Shown one piece after another: positions 34,644 through 43,904 of a stretch of 64,000 nucleotides of DNA (the stretch's first letter is position 1; each line of letters opens with the position of its first letter). The stretch is taken from assembly GCA_963698265.1 (NCBI GenBank), contig CAVOQC010000004.1:1178001-1242000 (forward strand), in the 5' to 3' direction. The notes below the pieces were generated by a model. It was not told the DNA's origin and did no database searches. It was given only the letters and a program-made list of their open reading frames with translations. Source of the DNA: FEB-7 sp963698265 (lineage in GTDB: Bacteria; Pseudomonadota; Gammaproteobacteria; Burkholderiales; Usitatibacteraceae). A program made the position numbers and the translations under genes.

Positions 34644-35150
34644 ATGGCCGATTTCATCCTTCGTCGGGCGGAGCCGCGCGATTGCGAGGAGCTCAACCGC
34701 CTCATCCTGGCCCTGGCCGAGTACGAGAAGCTCTCCCACCAGGCGGCACCTTCGCCCGAAGGACTGCACGAGGCCCTCTTCGGCGAGCGGCCCGCGTGCG
34801 AGGCGCTGATGGCCGAGCGCTCCGGCCGCGCCGTGGGATTCGCGCTCTTCTTCACCACGTTCTCGACCTTCCTGTGCCGGCCGGGACTCTACCTCGAGGA
34901 CGTGTTCGTGGAGCCCGAGCATCGCGGAGCGGGCATCGGCAAGGCGATCCTCGGCCACCTCGCGGGGCTCGCCGCAGAGCGCCGTTGCGGCCGATTCGAG
35001 TGGCGCGTCCTGGACTGGAACGAGCCCTCGATCCGGTTCTACGAATCCCTCGGCGGCACGCTGCTGCCCGAATGGCAGCTCGTGCGCATGAACGAGCCGG
35101 AGTTCTCCGCGCTCGCGCGGCAGGCGATCGTCCCCGGCGCTGCGTCGTAG
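34644..35150 (+). CDS. GNAT-family N-acetyltransferase
   Basis: A 168-residue acetyltransferase. Motif A for acetyl-CoA is FVEPEHRGAGIGKAIL; LYLEDVFV and FEWRVLDWNEPSIRFYESLGG match the spermidine/diamine acetyltransferase-like subgroup. The substrate cannot be read from sequence. It starts two bases after gloB and is probably co-transcribed. Length and start are normal for the family. Confidence 0.9.
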   Translation: MADFILRRAEPRDCEELNRLILALAEYEKLSHQAAPSPEGLHEALFGERPACEALMAERSGRAVGFALFFTTFSTFLCRPGLYLEDVFVEPEHRGAGIGKAILGHLAGLAAERRCGRFEWRVLDWNEPSIRFYESLGGTLLPEWQLVRMNEPEFSALARQAIVPGAAS

Positions 35151-35199
35151 AATGCGCGCTGGCCGCCGACCGGGCGGCCGCTCTTTGTCCGGAGCTTCC

Positions 35200-36645
35200 A
35201 TGCCCGATACCCTCGCGCGCGACTTCCGCGCCATCGCCCCAGCCGTCGATTTCTGCGCCCTGCGCTTCATGGAGGAGACTTCGGAACTCCTCACCGTCCG
35301 CCAGGATGTCGCCGAGCCCCCGCGAACCTCCGTCGACCGCGGCGCGATGCTCACGGTCATCGACAAAGGCGGCCTGGGCTACGCCGCCACCAGCGACCTC
35401 ACGCCTTCCGGGCTGCGCGCCGCGGCCGCGCGGGCGGTGCGACTGGCCGGGCTCACCGCGGGCCGCAGCGTGGTCGACTACGGCAGCGTTGCCATGCCGC
35501 GACCGAAAGGCCGCTACGCCGGCCCCCCGGGAGACGACCCCGCACGCCTGACGCGCCGCGAGAAGCTCGAGCTCCTCGCCGATGAGGCGAGGCATTGCCG
35601 GATCGATGCGCGGATCGTCGACTGGGGGGCGAGCCTCTGGACCACGCGCACGCGGCAGGCCTATTTCACGGCCGACGGCGCCGAAGTGGAGCAGGCGTTC
35701 CAGTACCTCGTGCCCAACCTGTCCGCGACCGCCCATGCCCGCGGCGAGACGCAGACGCGCACCCACGGCGGCCGCGACAACGGCTACTGCCGGCAGGGCG
35801 GGCTCGAGATCCTCGACTCCTTCGGCCTGAAGGGTAGCGGTCGCACGGTGGCCGAAGGCGCGCTGGAACTCCTCGCCGCCCCCAACTGCCCCGAGGGGAA
35901 GATGGATGTCCTCCTCATGCCCGACCAGATGATGCTGCAGATCCACGAGTCCATCGGGCATCCGCTGGAGCTCGACCGCATCCTCGGCGACGAGCGCAAC
36001 TTCGCCGGGACCAGCTTCGTCACGCTCGACATGTTCGGCGCCTATCGCTACGGCTCGGAACTGCTCGACGTGACCTTCGATCCCACGCGGCCCGAGGAGT
36101 TCGCGAGCTACGGCTGGGACGATGACGGCCTTCCCGCGGAGCGCCGGCACCTCATCCGCAAGGGCATCCTCGAGCGCCCGCTCGGCGGGGCGATATCCCA
36201 GGCGCGCGCCGGCATCGCGGGCGTGGCCAACACGCGCGCCTGCGCGTGGAACCGCGCGCCCATAGACCGCATGGCCAACCTGAACGTGGAGCCCGGCGCC
36301 TCGACGCTCGATCAACTCGTCGCCGCGATCGACTTCGGGGTCATGATGCGCACCAACGGGTCCTGGTCCATAGACGACTCGCGAAACAAGTTCCAGTTCG
36401 GCTGCGAATGGGGCCGCGTGATCCGCGGCGGCAGGCTCGCGGAGGTCGTGAAGAACCCCGGCTACCGGGGCGTGTCCGCGACCTTCTGGCGCTCGCTCTG
36501 CGGCGTGGGCGACGCTTCCACCTTCGAGGTGCTGGGCACACCCTTCTGCGGCAAGGGAGAGCCGAACCAGGTCATCCGCTGCGGCCATGCATCGCCTGCG
36601 TGCCGGTTCTCCGCCGTCGATGTCTTCGGGGGAGCGGACTCGTGA
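35200..36645 (+). CDS. TldD-like metallopeptidase subunit
   Basis: A 481-residue member of the TldD/PmbA (U62) family. The metal-binding motif HESIGHPLELDR is present near residues 249-260, as in catalytic TldD subunits. It begins MPDTLARDF with GGAG nine bases upstream of the ATG. RKGILERPLGGAISQARAG and the C-terminal GEPNQVIRCGH block are family-like. The last codon overlaps the PmbA-like gene by four bases (GTGA). The pair likely forms a heteromeric protease. Sequence and arrangement resemble a second paralogous TldD/TldE set rather than canonical E. coli TldD, so no gene symbol is given. Confidence 0.88.
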   Translation: MPDTLARDFRAIAPAVDFCALRFMEETSELLTVRQDVAEPPRTSVDRGAMLTVIDKGGLGYAATSDLTPSGLRAAAARAVRLAGLTAGRSVVDYGSVAMPRPKGRYAGPPGDDPARLTRREKLELLADEARHCRIDARIVDWGASLWTTRTRQAYFTADGAEVEQAFQYLVPNLSATAHARGETQTRTHGGRDNGYCRQGGLEILDSFGLKGSGRTVAEGALELLAAPNCPEGKMDVLLMPDQMMLQIHESIGHPLELDRILGDERNFAGTSFVTLDMFGAYRYGSELLDVTFDPTRPEEFASYGWDDDGLPAERRHLIRKGILERPLGGAISQARAGIAGVANTRACAWNRAPIDRMANLNVEPGASTLDQLVAAIDFGVMMRTNGSWSIDDSRNKFQFGCEWGRVIRGGRLAEVVKNPGYRGVSATFWRSLCGVGDASTFEVLGTPFCGKGEPNQVIRCGHASPACRFSAVDVFGGADS

Positions 36646-37964
36646 AGGCCCGCTTCCTGGAGCTCGCCGATTTCGTCCAGTCCCTCGCCGGCGCGGGGGA
36701 GGTGATCGCCTCGGCCTTTGCCGCGGAGTCCTCCGACTTCATCCGATTCAACCGGAGCGCGGTCCGCCAGGCCACGGCCGTGCTGCAGGCCCGCTGGACG
36801 CTCACGCTGGTGCGCGACGGCCGCCGCGCCGAAGCCACCTCCACGCTGCCGGGCGAGGCGGGCGCGGACCGGGAGACGCTGAAGGCGATGCTCGCCTCGC
36901 TTCGCCAGGACATCGGCGAGGCGCCGGTCGATCCCTACCTCCTCCTGCCCGACTCGCCGGAGAGCACCGAGCGCGAGTCGCCGGGAGAGATCCCCGACGC
37001 CGCCTTCGTGATCGACGCGGTGCTCGAGGCGGGCCGGGGCCTCGACCTCGTGGGGCTCTACGCGGGCGGCCCCATCTACGAGGGCTTCGCCAGCACGCTC
37101 GGCCAGCGCAACTGGCAGCGCGTGGACCACTTCAATTTCGACTGGTGCCTGTACCACGACCGCGACAAGGCGGTGAAGAACTCCTATGCCGGCGCGCGCT
37201 GGGAGGCGCAGGCCTTCGCCACGCGCATGCGCTTCGCACGCGAACAGCTGGCGTTGCTGGGCACGCCCGCACGCACGCTCGACCCGGGACACTACCGCGC
37301 CTACCTCGCGCCCGCGGCAATGGAGGAAGTGCTGGGGATGCTCTGCTGGGGCGGGTTCGGCCTGAAGAGCCAGCGCACCAAGCAAAGCCCGCTCATGCGC
37401 ATGGCCGAGGCGGGCGCGCAGTTCGACCCGCGCGTGACGATTGCCGAGAACACGGCCGAAGGGCTCGCCACGGGATTCCAGCGCGAGGGTTTCGTGCGGC
37501 CCGGGCGCGTGGAACTCGTGCGGCAGGGCAGGCTCGCCGGCGCGCTCGTCTCGCCGCGCTCGGCGAAGGAATTCGGCGTCGCGACCAACGGCGCCAACGC
37601 CGAGGAAACGCCCGAGTCCCTCGATCTCGGCGCCGGTGAACTTCCGCGCGACGGCGTCCTCGAAGCACTCGATCGCGGCATCTACGTGGGCAACCTCTGG
37701 TACCTCAACTTTTCCGACCGCTCGGCGTGCCGGCTCACCGGCATGACGCGCTTCGCGTCCTTCTGGGTGGAGGGAGGCGAGATCCGCGCGCCGGTCAACG
37801 TGATGCGCTTCGACGACACCGCCTTCCGCATGCTCGGCTCCGAACTGGAGGCGCTCACGCGGGAGCGCGATCTCCTGCTCCAGGGCGGCACCTACGGGGC
37901 GCGAAACACCACGTCGCTTCGCACGCCGGGTGCGCTGCTGCGCGACCTGGCCCTGGTCCTGTAG
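36642..37964 (+). CDS. TldE/PmbA-like partner subunit
   Basis: A 440-residue TldD/PmbA-family protein lacking the HExxxH metal motif of its neighbour, as expected for the structural TldE partner. Recognisable blocks are LDLVGLYAGGPIYEGFASTLGQRNW (partial), KNSYAGARWEAQAF and the C-terminal GGTYGARNTTSLRTPGALL. It starts with GTG overlapping the TldD-like stop. About 65 bases of non-coding sequence follow before the transglycosylase gene. Confidence 0.87.
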   Translation: MKARFLELADFVQSLAGAGEVIASAFAAESSDFIRFNRSAVRQATAVLQARWTLTLVRDGRRAEATSTLPGEAGADRETLKAMLASLRQDIGEAPVDPYLLLPDSPESTERESPGEIPDAAFVIDAVLEAGRGLDLVGLYAGGPIYEGFASTLGQRNWQRVDHFNFDWCLYHDRDKAVKNSYAGARWEAQAFATRMRFAREQLALLGTPARTLDPGHYRAYLAPAAMEEVLGMLCWGGFGLKSQRTKQSPLMRMAEAGAQFDPRVTIAENTAEGLATGFQREGFVRPGRVELVRQGRLAGALVSPRSAKEFGVATNGANAEETPESLDLGAGELPRDGVLEALDRGIYVGNLWYLNFSDRSACRLTGMTRFASFWVEGGEIRAPVNVMRFDDTAFRMLGSELEALTRERDLLLQGGTYGARNTTSLRTPGALLRDLALVL

Positions 37965-38030
37965 GCGATTTGACGCGAATGTCGAGGCGGCGTAACATGA
38001 AATTATCCATAGAAAACAATAATTAAGCCA

Positions 38031-39371
38031 ATGATTCGGAGGCGATTTCTGAAGTTCCTGGCCCTGGTGTGCGCGCTGGCCGCTGGCGGCGCCCTCGCCG
38101 CCCCGCCCGCCGCAACGGCAGGCGGTGCGCCCCGGATCCCGGATGCCTTCGACGAGCCGGCCGTGCCGATGCCGGACCCGGACCTGTGGCAGCGCGTGCG
38201 CAGGGGCTTTCTCCTGGAGCCGCTGGACTCCCCGCTCGTCCTCGATCACGAGACGTGGTACGCGAACCGCCCCGATTACATCAAGCGCTTCGTCGACCGC
38301 GGAAGCCGCTACCTGCACCACATCGTGGAGGAAGTCGAGAAGCGCGGCATGCCCACCGAGATTGCGCTGCTGCCCGTGGTCGAGAGCGCGTTCAACCCGC
38401 ACGCCTACTCGCGCTCCCGCGCGTCGGGCCTCTGGCAGTTCATCCCGTCCACGGGCAAGAACTACGGCCTCGCGCAGGATTGGTGGAAGGACAACCGCCG
38501 CGACATCGTCGCCGCCACCCACGCGGCGTTGAACTACCTGCAGAAGCTCCACGACCAGTTCGGCAACTGGGAGCTGGCACTCGCCGCCTACAATTGCGGC
38601 GAGGGCTGCGTGGGACGCGCGATCGCCGCCAACCAGCGCCGCGGCCTGCCCACGGATTACCTGAGCCTGAAGCTGCCGCCGGAGACGACGAACTACGTGC
38701 CCAAGCTCGTGGCCGTGAAGAACATCGTGCTCTCCCCGGGTCTGTACGGCATCGACCTCGAGTCGATTCCCGACCAGCCCTACTTCACGACCGTCGAGGC
38801 GCCCGCGAAGATCGACGTGAAGCTCGCCGCGAAGCTCGCCGGCATGCCCGAGGACGAGTTCGTCGCGCTCAATCCCTCCCACAACAAGCCCGTGGCCATG
38901 GCGCACGCGGGCACCCTGGTGTTGCCGCTCGACAAGGCGGAACAGTTCCGCGAGAACCTCGAGAACTGGGACCGGCCGCTCGTCACGTGGAGCACGATCC
39001 AGGGCAGGAAGGGCGAATCCGTCGACGCCATCGCCAAACGCCACGGGCTCACGGGCTCCGCCCTGCGCCAGGCGAACAACCTGCACGTGAACCGGAAGGG
39101 CCGGCTCACGGCCTCGCAGCCGATACTGGTGCCGGGTCGGGGCAAGGCGAGCGCGCCGGCTGTGGCCGCCCGACAGGAGCCGGCCGCGCCGCGGCCGCCC
39201 GACAGCCCCCCGGCGCAGACCCGCTCCGCGGGCGTGTACACGGTGCAGGCGGGCGACACCCTCTACGGCATCGCCCGGCAGTTCGGCCGGGCGGTGCCCG
39301 ACCTGCTGCAGCTGAACAACCTCACCGCCCGCGCCATCATCCAGCCCGGGTTGCGCCTGCGCCTCCAGTAG
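38031..39371 (+). CDS. mltD: Membrane-bound lytic murein transglycosylase with LysM domains (MltD-like)
   Basis: A 446-residue exported enzyme that cleaves peptidoglycan glycan strands. The signal is MIRRRFLKFLALVCALAAGGALA with no lipobox Cys, unlike E. coli MltD. The SLT domain has the catalytic Glu in LLPVVESAFNPHAYSRSRASGLWQFIPSTG (in part) and LALAAYNCGEG. LysM repeats follow, the clearest at the C terminus (YTVQAGDTLYGIARQFGR..LLQLNNL). An AT-rich stretch directly before the ATG (37997-38028) is probably its promoter/leader. Confidence 0.92.
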   Translation: MIRRRFLKFLALVCALAAGGALAAPPAATAGGAPRIPDAFDEPAVPMPDPDLWQRVRRGFLLEPLDSPLVLDHETWYANRPDYIKRFVDRGSRYLHHIVEEVEKRGMPTEIALLPVVESAFNPHAYSRSRASGLWQFIPSTGKNYGLAQDWWKDNRRDIVAATHAALNYLQKLHDQFGNWELALAAYNCGEGCVGRAIAANQRRGLPTDYLSLKLPPETTNYVPKLVAVKNIVLSPGLYGIDLESIPDQPYFTTVEAPAKIDVKLAAKLAGMPEDEFVALNPSHNKPVAMAHAGTLVLPLDKAEQFRENLENWDRPLVTWSTIQGRKGESVDAIAKRHGLTGSALRQANNLHVNRKGRLTASQPILVPGRGKASAPAVAARQEPAAPRPPDSPPAQTRSAGVYTVQAGDTLYGIARQFGRAVPDLLQLNNLTARAIIQPGLRLRLQ

Positions 39372-39393
39372 GCGCGCACGCACCGAAAAAGCA

Positions 39394-39490
39394 GAAAACG
39401 GAGACGCTCCCCGTTCTCCGGAATCCACGAGGCCAAACGGAACAGGGGACGCTCCCCGGTTCCGGCAACCGGTGAACGTCCCCTGTCCCG
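39394..39490. repeat. REP-like palindromic element pair between convergent mltD and sodB
   Basis: Two related hairpins share the 11-base core GACGCTCCCCG (39403-39413 and 39448-39458). The first is CGGAGA/TCTCCG (39399-39404 with 39415-39420). The second is larger: ACAGGGGACG (39442-39451) pairs perfectly with CGTCCCCTGT (39477-39486) and encloses an inner CCGGTT/AACCGG hairpin. There is no U-tract, so a simple terminator is less likely than a REP/BIME-type extragenic repeat. It fills most of the 127-base gap between the convergent stops. Confidence 0.65.
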
Positions 39491-39498
39491 GCGCGGCG

Positions 39499-40092
39499 CT
39501 AGCCGAGGTTCGCGGCTGCGAACTCCCAGTTGAGGAGCTTGTCGATCACCGCGTTCACGTAGTCCGCGCGGCGGTTCTGGTGATCGAGGTAATAGGCATG
39601 CTCCCACACGTCGATGGTCAGGAGCGGCTTCAGGCCCTGGGTCAGGGGCACCTCGGCATTGCCCGTCTTCACGATCTTCAGCTTGCCCGCTGCATCGGCC
39701 ACGAGCCAGCCCCAGCCGCTGCCGAACTGCGAAACCGTGGTGGCCGACATCTGCTTCTTGAACTCGTCGAAGCTGCCGAAGGAATCCTTGATCGCGGCGG
39801 CGACCTTGCCGCCCGGCGCGCCGCCGCCACCCGGCTTCAGGCTCTTCCAGTAGAAGTCGTGGTTCCAGATCTGCGCGGAATTGTTGAAGAGCGGCGCCTT
39901 GTCCGCCTTCCCCGCAGTGGCCTTCACCACCTCCTCGAGCGACTTGCCCTCGAGGTCCGTCCCCTTCACGAGATTGTTCAGGTTGTCCACATAGGTCTTG
40001 TGGTGCTTGCCGTGGTGGAAGCCGATGGTGTTGGCGGAGATGACGGGGTCGAGCGCGTTTTCCGCGTAGGGAAGCGCCATGAGCGTGAGCAT
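39499..40092 (-). CDS. sodB: Iron superoxide dismutase
   Basis: A 197-residue cytoplasmic Fe/Mn-family superoxide dismutase. Metal ligands are H26 (FHHGKHH), H78 (IWNHDFYW), D161 and H165 (TIDVWEHAYYLDH). Gln74 in NNSAQIWNH is the iron-type marker. Start ATG 40092 has GGAGA at the right spacing; ATG 40080 (MALPYAE) is an alternative. A TATACT box on the minus strand at 40131-40136 lies upstream. It is monocistronic, judging by the flanking repeats and hairpin. Confidence 0.97.
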   Translation of the reverse strand: MLTLMALPYAENALDPVISANTIGFHHGKHHKTYVDNLNNLVKGTDLEGKSLEEVVKATAGKADKAPLFNNSAQIWNHDFYWKSLKPGGGGAPGGKVAAAIKDSFGSFDEFKKQMSATTVSQFGSGWGWLVADAAGKLKIVKTGNAEVPLTQGLKPLLTIDVWEHAYYLDHQNRRADYVNAVIDKLLNWEFAAANLG

Positions 40093-40130
40093 GGATGGTC
40101 TCCGTGGGGGAATGGTTCGGGGAAAGTGAA

Positions 40131-40136
40131 AGTATA
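40131..40136 (-). promoter_or_regulatory. Candidate -10 box of sodB
   Basis: TATACT on the minus strand about 40 bases upstream of the sodB start. A matching -35 at 17 bases is weak (GGCTTT). The assignment rests on the -10 match and position only. Confidence 0.4.
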
Positions 40137-40157
40137 CGGCCAACGGGGGCCCTAAAG

Positions 40158-40174
40158 CCCGCGCGGCACGCGGG
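40158..40174 (-). terminator. Hairpin after the M3 peptidase gene
   Basis: CCCGCG (40158-40163) pairs with CGCGGG (40169-40174) around a five-base loop, 14 bases beyond the M3 peptidase stop. On the minus strand it is followed by CTTTAGG, a poor U-tract. It is a possible terminator separating the peptidase from sodB. Confidence 0.4.
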
Positions 40175-40187
40175 TGTTTCCCCGCCG

Positions 40188-42155
40188 CTAGCGGCGGCCG
40201 GTGATCTCCGCGAAGAACGCCTCGCGCGAGGGCTCCCGCCCCAGGAACTTGCGCACCATGTCTGCCGGCTCCACCTGCCCGCCCTGCGCGAGGATCGTGT
40301 CGCGGTAGAAGCGGCCGACCTTCGGGTCGAGCAGGTTCTTCGAGAACTTCGAGAGCATGTCGAGCGCGAGCACCTCCGACCACATGTAGCCGTAGTAACC
40401 CGCCGCGTAATGGGCGGCGATGTGGCTGAACGAGGCCGGAAACATGGTGCCCTCGACGTGCCCGAGGGGCGTGGCCGATTCCATGCGCTTCCACACGGCC
40501 ATCGAAGGCTTCGGGTCCGTCGAGAGCGCCATGTCGTAGGCGGCGAAGAGCCACTGGCGCGCGTAGCGGATGCCCTGCCCGTAGCGGCGCGCGGCCTGGA
40601 GGCGCGCGATGTCGTCCTTCGTGAGGCGCGGGCAATCCGGGCAGACCTTCGCGAAGAGCGCGAGCGGCTGCTCTCTGCGCACCCATTCCTCGAACATCTG
40701 CGAAGGCGCCTCGACGAAGTCGCGCGGCGTGCTGGTTCCCGCGTGCGGGTTGTAGTCGGTGCGAGAGAGCACGCCGTGCAGCACGTGACCGAACTCGTGG
40801 AGCAGCGTCTCCATCTCATTGTGGTCGAGGCCGCCGCGGTTGAAGTTGGTCACCAGCACGGAGACCGGCGTGCGCTTCGCGAGCAGGCTCACGCCGCGCA
40901 CCGGGAAGGCCGCCGCGTGGTTGTACTTCCCCTCGCGCGGGAAGAGGTCGAGATAGAAGCCGGAAAGGAAAGCGCCGGAACGGGCGTCGAACACGTCGAA
41001 ATAGCGGACATCCGGATCCCACACGGGGACCTTGCGTTCGGCGAACTTCACCCCGTAGAGCGTCTGCGAGAGTTCCAGCGTGAACGCGATGGCCTTGTCG
41101 GTCGGGAAGTACTTGCGGAGCGCCTCCTGGTCGATCGCGTAGCGCGCCCTGCGCACCCGCTCCTGCCAGTAGTTCACGTCCCAGCGCTCGAGCCGCACCT
41201 CGGCGAGCGGCCGGCCCGCGTCCTTCGCCTTCTCCGCGCGCAGGTCCTCGAGCTCCCTCTTCTCGAGATCCGTCACCGCGTCCTTCACCTCGGCGAGGAA
41301 CGCCATGACCGTCTCGGGCTTGCCCACCATCTTCCGGCGCAGGGAGTAGTGCGCGAAGCTCGGCAGGTCGTAGAGCGCGGCGAGCTCCTGGCGCAGGCGG
41401 AAGATCTCGTCCAGGCGCCCGAGGTTTCCCTCCCCGCCCTCGCGCTGCTTGGCGAGGTAGTAGCGCTTGCGGGCCGCCTCGCTCTTCGCGCCGTTCATGA
41501 ACGGCACGTAGGCGGGGTAGTCGAGCCCCAGCACGTAGTTGCCGTCTGCGTCGCGCTTCTGCGCCTTCACGTAGTCCTCGGGCATGCCCTCCATCTCGGC
41601 CGGCGAGACGGCGACCTTCGTCGTATCGTCCCGGACGCTCTTGTCGAAGTCCTGGCGCAGGGTCTCCAGCCGGTCGAAGATCTCCTTGGCGCGGCTGCGC
41701 TTGCCGGCCGGAAGCGCGACGCCCGTGTCCTCGAAGCCCTCGATGACGTCCTTCTGCAGCTTTGCCTGCCTCGGGTTGCCCGGCTTCGCCGATTTCACGC
41801 GGGCGAAGAGCTTCTCGCTCTGGAAGAGCTCGGTCGAAAGCGTCGTGTACTTCGTGAGGCATGGATCGGCGGCGTCCCGCACCGCCTTGTCGGGGTGGAC
41901 GCTGCCCATCAGGTAGATGGGGTTCACCACGTCCTCCATCTCGATCTGCAGGCGGTTCCACTCGTCGAGGAAGCCGGCGCCGCCCCGCTTCGCCTCCAGG
42001 CGCGCGATCGTGGTCCTGGCGCGCGCGAGCCCCTCGTCGCATAGCCGCGTCACGCGTGCCGCGTCGTAGGTTCCGATCAGGGGACGCGCGGGCGCGGCGG
42101 CGTGCACGGCGCTCCCCGCGAGCACGAGCGCAAGGAAGGCGAGAGTCCTGGACAT
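40188..42155 (-). CDS. Exported M3-family metallopeptidase
   Basis: A 655-residue zinc oligopeptidase of the thimet/oligopeptidase A type. The signal is MSRTLAFLALVLAGSAVHA. The zinc motif HEFGH is in METLLHEFGHVLHGVLS, with the downstream YNPHAGTS and FVEAPSQMFEEW blocks that supply the third ligand and substrate contacts. Most M3 enzymes are cytoplasmic, so the signal peptide indicates a periplasmic peptidase. It lies 32 bases downstream of the peptide ABC transporter ATPase gene and reads the same way, suggesting joint peptide scavenging. Confidence 0.93.
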   Translation of the reverse strand: MSRTLAFLALVLAGSAVHAAAPARPLIGTYDAARVTRLCDEGLARARTTIARLEAKRGGAGFLDEWNRLQIEMEDVVNPIYLMGSVHPDKAVRDAADPCLTKYTTLSTELFQSEKLFARVKSAKPGNPRQAKLQKDVIEGFEDTGVALPAGKRSRAKEIFDRLETLRQDFDKSVRDDTTKVAVSPAEMEGMPEDYVKAQKRDADGNYVLGLDYPAYVPFMNGAKSEAARKRYYLAKQREGGEGNLGRLDEIFRLRQELAALYDLPSFAHYSLRRKMVGKPETVMAFLAEVKDAVTDLEKRELEDLRAEKAKDAGRPLAEVRLERWDVNYWQERVRRARYAIDQEALRKYFPTDKAIAFTLELSQTLYGVKFAERKVPVWDPDVRYFDVFDARSGAFLSGFYLDLFPREGKYNHAAAFPVRGVSLLAKRTPVSVLVTNFNRGGLDHNEMETLLHEFGHVLHGVLSRTDYNPHAGTSTPRDFVEAPSQMFEEWVRREQPLALFAKVCPDCPRLTKDDIARLQAARRYGQGIRYARQWLFAAYDMALSTDPKPSMAVWKRMESATPLGHVEGTMFPASFSHIAAHYAAGYYGYMWSEVLALDMLSKFSKNLLDPKVGRFYRDTILAQGGQVEPADMVRKFLGREPSREAFFAEITGRR

Positions 42156-42187
42156 GGTTCCGGTTCTTTCGGTTAGCGCGGCCCGCC

Positions 42188-43888
42188 TCAGGCCGCGACG
42201 CGGGAAGCGTTCCAGCCCTTGGGGATCGAGGCGAGGAGCTTCCGGGTGTAGTCCTGCGCGGGATTCAGGTAGATCTCGTCGGCGTTGGCGATCTCGACGA
42301 TCTCGCCGTCGTTCATGACCATGATCTCGTCGGAGATGTACTTGACGACCGCGAGATCGTGGGAGATGAAGATGTAGGAGAGGTTGAACTCGTCCTGGAG
42401 GTCCTGCAGCAGGTTCAGCACCTGCGCCTGCACCGAAACATCCAGCGCCGACACCGACTCGTCGCAGATGAGCACGTCGGGCCTCATCGTGAGGCAGCGC
42501 GCGATCGCTATCCGCTGGCGCTGCCCGCCGGAGAACTCGTGCGGGTACTTGTAGAAGGCGTCCTCCGGCATCCCCACCCGATGGAGCATCTCGAAGGCCA
42601 GTTCGACACGCTCCTTCTGGTCGCGGCCAAGGCCGTGGATCTTCATCGGCTCGGTAAGGATGTTGCCGACCGTGAAGCGCGGGTTGAGCGAGGCGTAGGG
42701 ATTCTGGAAAATGATCTGGATGCGCCGCCGGTAGGCCATCATCTCGCGGTCCGAGAGCGTGAGCAGGTTCTTGCCTTCGAACAGCACCTCCCCGCCGGTG
42801 GCCTCATGGAGCCGCATGAGCGTGAGGCCCACCGTGGTCTTTCCGGAGCCGGATTCGCCCACCAGGCCCAGGGTCTTGCCCTTGGCGAGGCGGAAGTTCA
42901 CGTCCTTCACGGCGGGCACGGCGCGCTTGCCGAAGAGGCCTTCCTTGAGAAAGAACGTCTTGGTGAGGCCCCTGGCCTCCAGGATCACGGCGTCCGTCTG
43001 CTTCACCCCGCGCGGGCGCTCGTCGTAGTTCGCGAGCCCGCCTTCCTTCATGAAGTCGTCGATCACCGGCAGGCGCATCGGCCGGCGGTCCAGGCGCGGT
43101 CGGCAGGCGAGCAGCGCCTTGGTATAGGGGTGCTGCGGGCGCTCGAAGATTTCGCGCACGGGGCCCTGCTCCTGGACGAGCCCGTTCTGCATGACCACCA
43201 CCTCGTCCGCGATCTCCCCCACCACGCCGAGGTCGTGCGTGATGAACAGCACGGACATGTGGTGCTTCTCCTGGAGCTTCGCGAGGAGTTCGAGGATCTG
43301 CTTCTGGATGGTGACGTCGAGCGCCGTGGTGGGCTCGTCTGCGATGAGGAGCTTGGGCTCGCAGGCGATCGCCATGGCGATCATCACGCGCTGCTGCTGG
43401 CCGCCGGAGAGCTCGTGGGGAAAGCTTCGCGCGCGCAGCTTCGGTTCCGGGATGCCCACTTCCGCGAGCAGCGCCACCGTGCGGTCCGCCGCCGCCCTGG
43501 GTGTGAGGCCCATGTGCAGGCGCAGCACTTCGCCGATCTGCTCTCCGACCGGGAACACCGGGTTCAGGGACGTCATCGGCTCCTGGAAGATCACCGAGAT
43601 GTCCTTGCCGCGGAGGTCCTGCAGGCGCTCCTGGGAGGCCTTGAGGAGATCCGCGCCCCCGTAGAGGATGCGGCTCGACGCAGGCACCATCGCGTTCTCC
43701 GGGAGCAGGCCCAGGATCGACATCGCGGAGACGGACTTGCCGCTGCCGGACTCTCCCACGAGGGCCACGATCCGGTGCGTCGGGATGTCGAAGGAGATCC
43801 CCTTCACGGCCTCGAAGGTGGAGTGCTTGTCGATGCGGAAAGTGACGCGCAGGTCGTGGATCTGCAGGAGCTTGTCTTCGTTCGTCAT
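42188..43888 (-). CDS. Peptide ABC transporter, fused dual ATPase (YejF-like)
   Basis: A 566-residue protein carrying two complete ABC ATPase domains. The first (about 5-265) has Walker A GESGSGKS, signature LSGGQQQR and Walker B LLIADEPT. The second (about 290-555) has GESGSGKT, FSGGQRQR and VLICDESVSALD. Oligopeptide-type C-terminal segments (HPYTKALLACRPRLD; QDYTRKLLASIPKGW) follow each. One fused protein thus powers the two permeases. Met 43888 was chosen because it precedes the first ATPase directly and lies 16 bases after the permease stop. Confidence 0.94.
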   Translation of the reverse strand: MTNEDKLLQIHDLRVTFRIDKHSTFEAVKGISFDIPTHRIVALVGESGSGKSVSAMSILGLLPENAMVPASSRILYGGADLLKASQERLQDLRGKDISVIFQEPMTSLNPVFPVGEQIGEVLRLHMGLTPRAAADRTVALLAEVGIPEPKLRARSFPHELSGGQQQRVMIAMAIACEPKLLIADEPTTALDVTIQKQILELLAKLQEKHHMSVLFITHDLGVVGEIADEVVVMQNGLVQEQGPVREIFERPQHPYTKALLACRPRLDRRPMRLPVIDDFMKEGGLANYDERPRGVKQTDAVILEARGLTKTFFLKEGLFGKRAVPAVKDVNFRLAKGKTLGLVGESGSGKTTVGLTLMRLHEATGGEVLFEGKNLLTLSDREMMAYRRRIQIIFQNPYASLNPRFTVGNILTEPMKIHGLGRDQKERVELAFEMLHRVGMPEDAFYKYPHEFSGGQRQRIAIARCLTMRPDVLICDESVSALDVSVQAQVLNLLQDLQDEFNLSYIFISHDLAVVKYISDEIMVMNDGEIVEIANADEIYLNPAQDYTRKLLASIPKGWNASRVAA

Positions 43889-43904
43889 GCTCGTCGTCCC
43901 CGGT

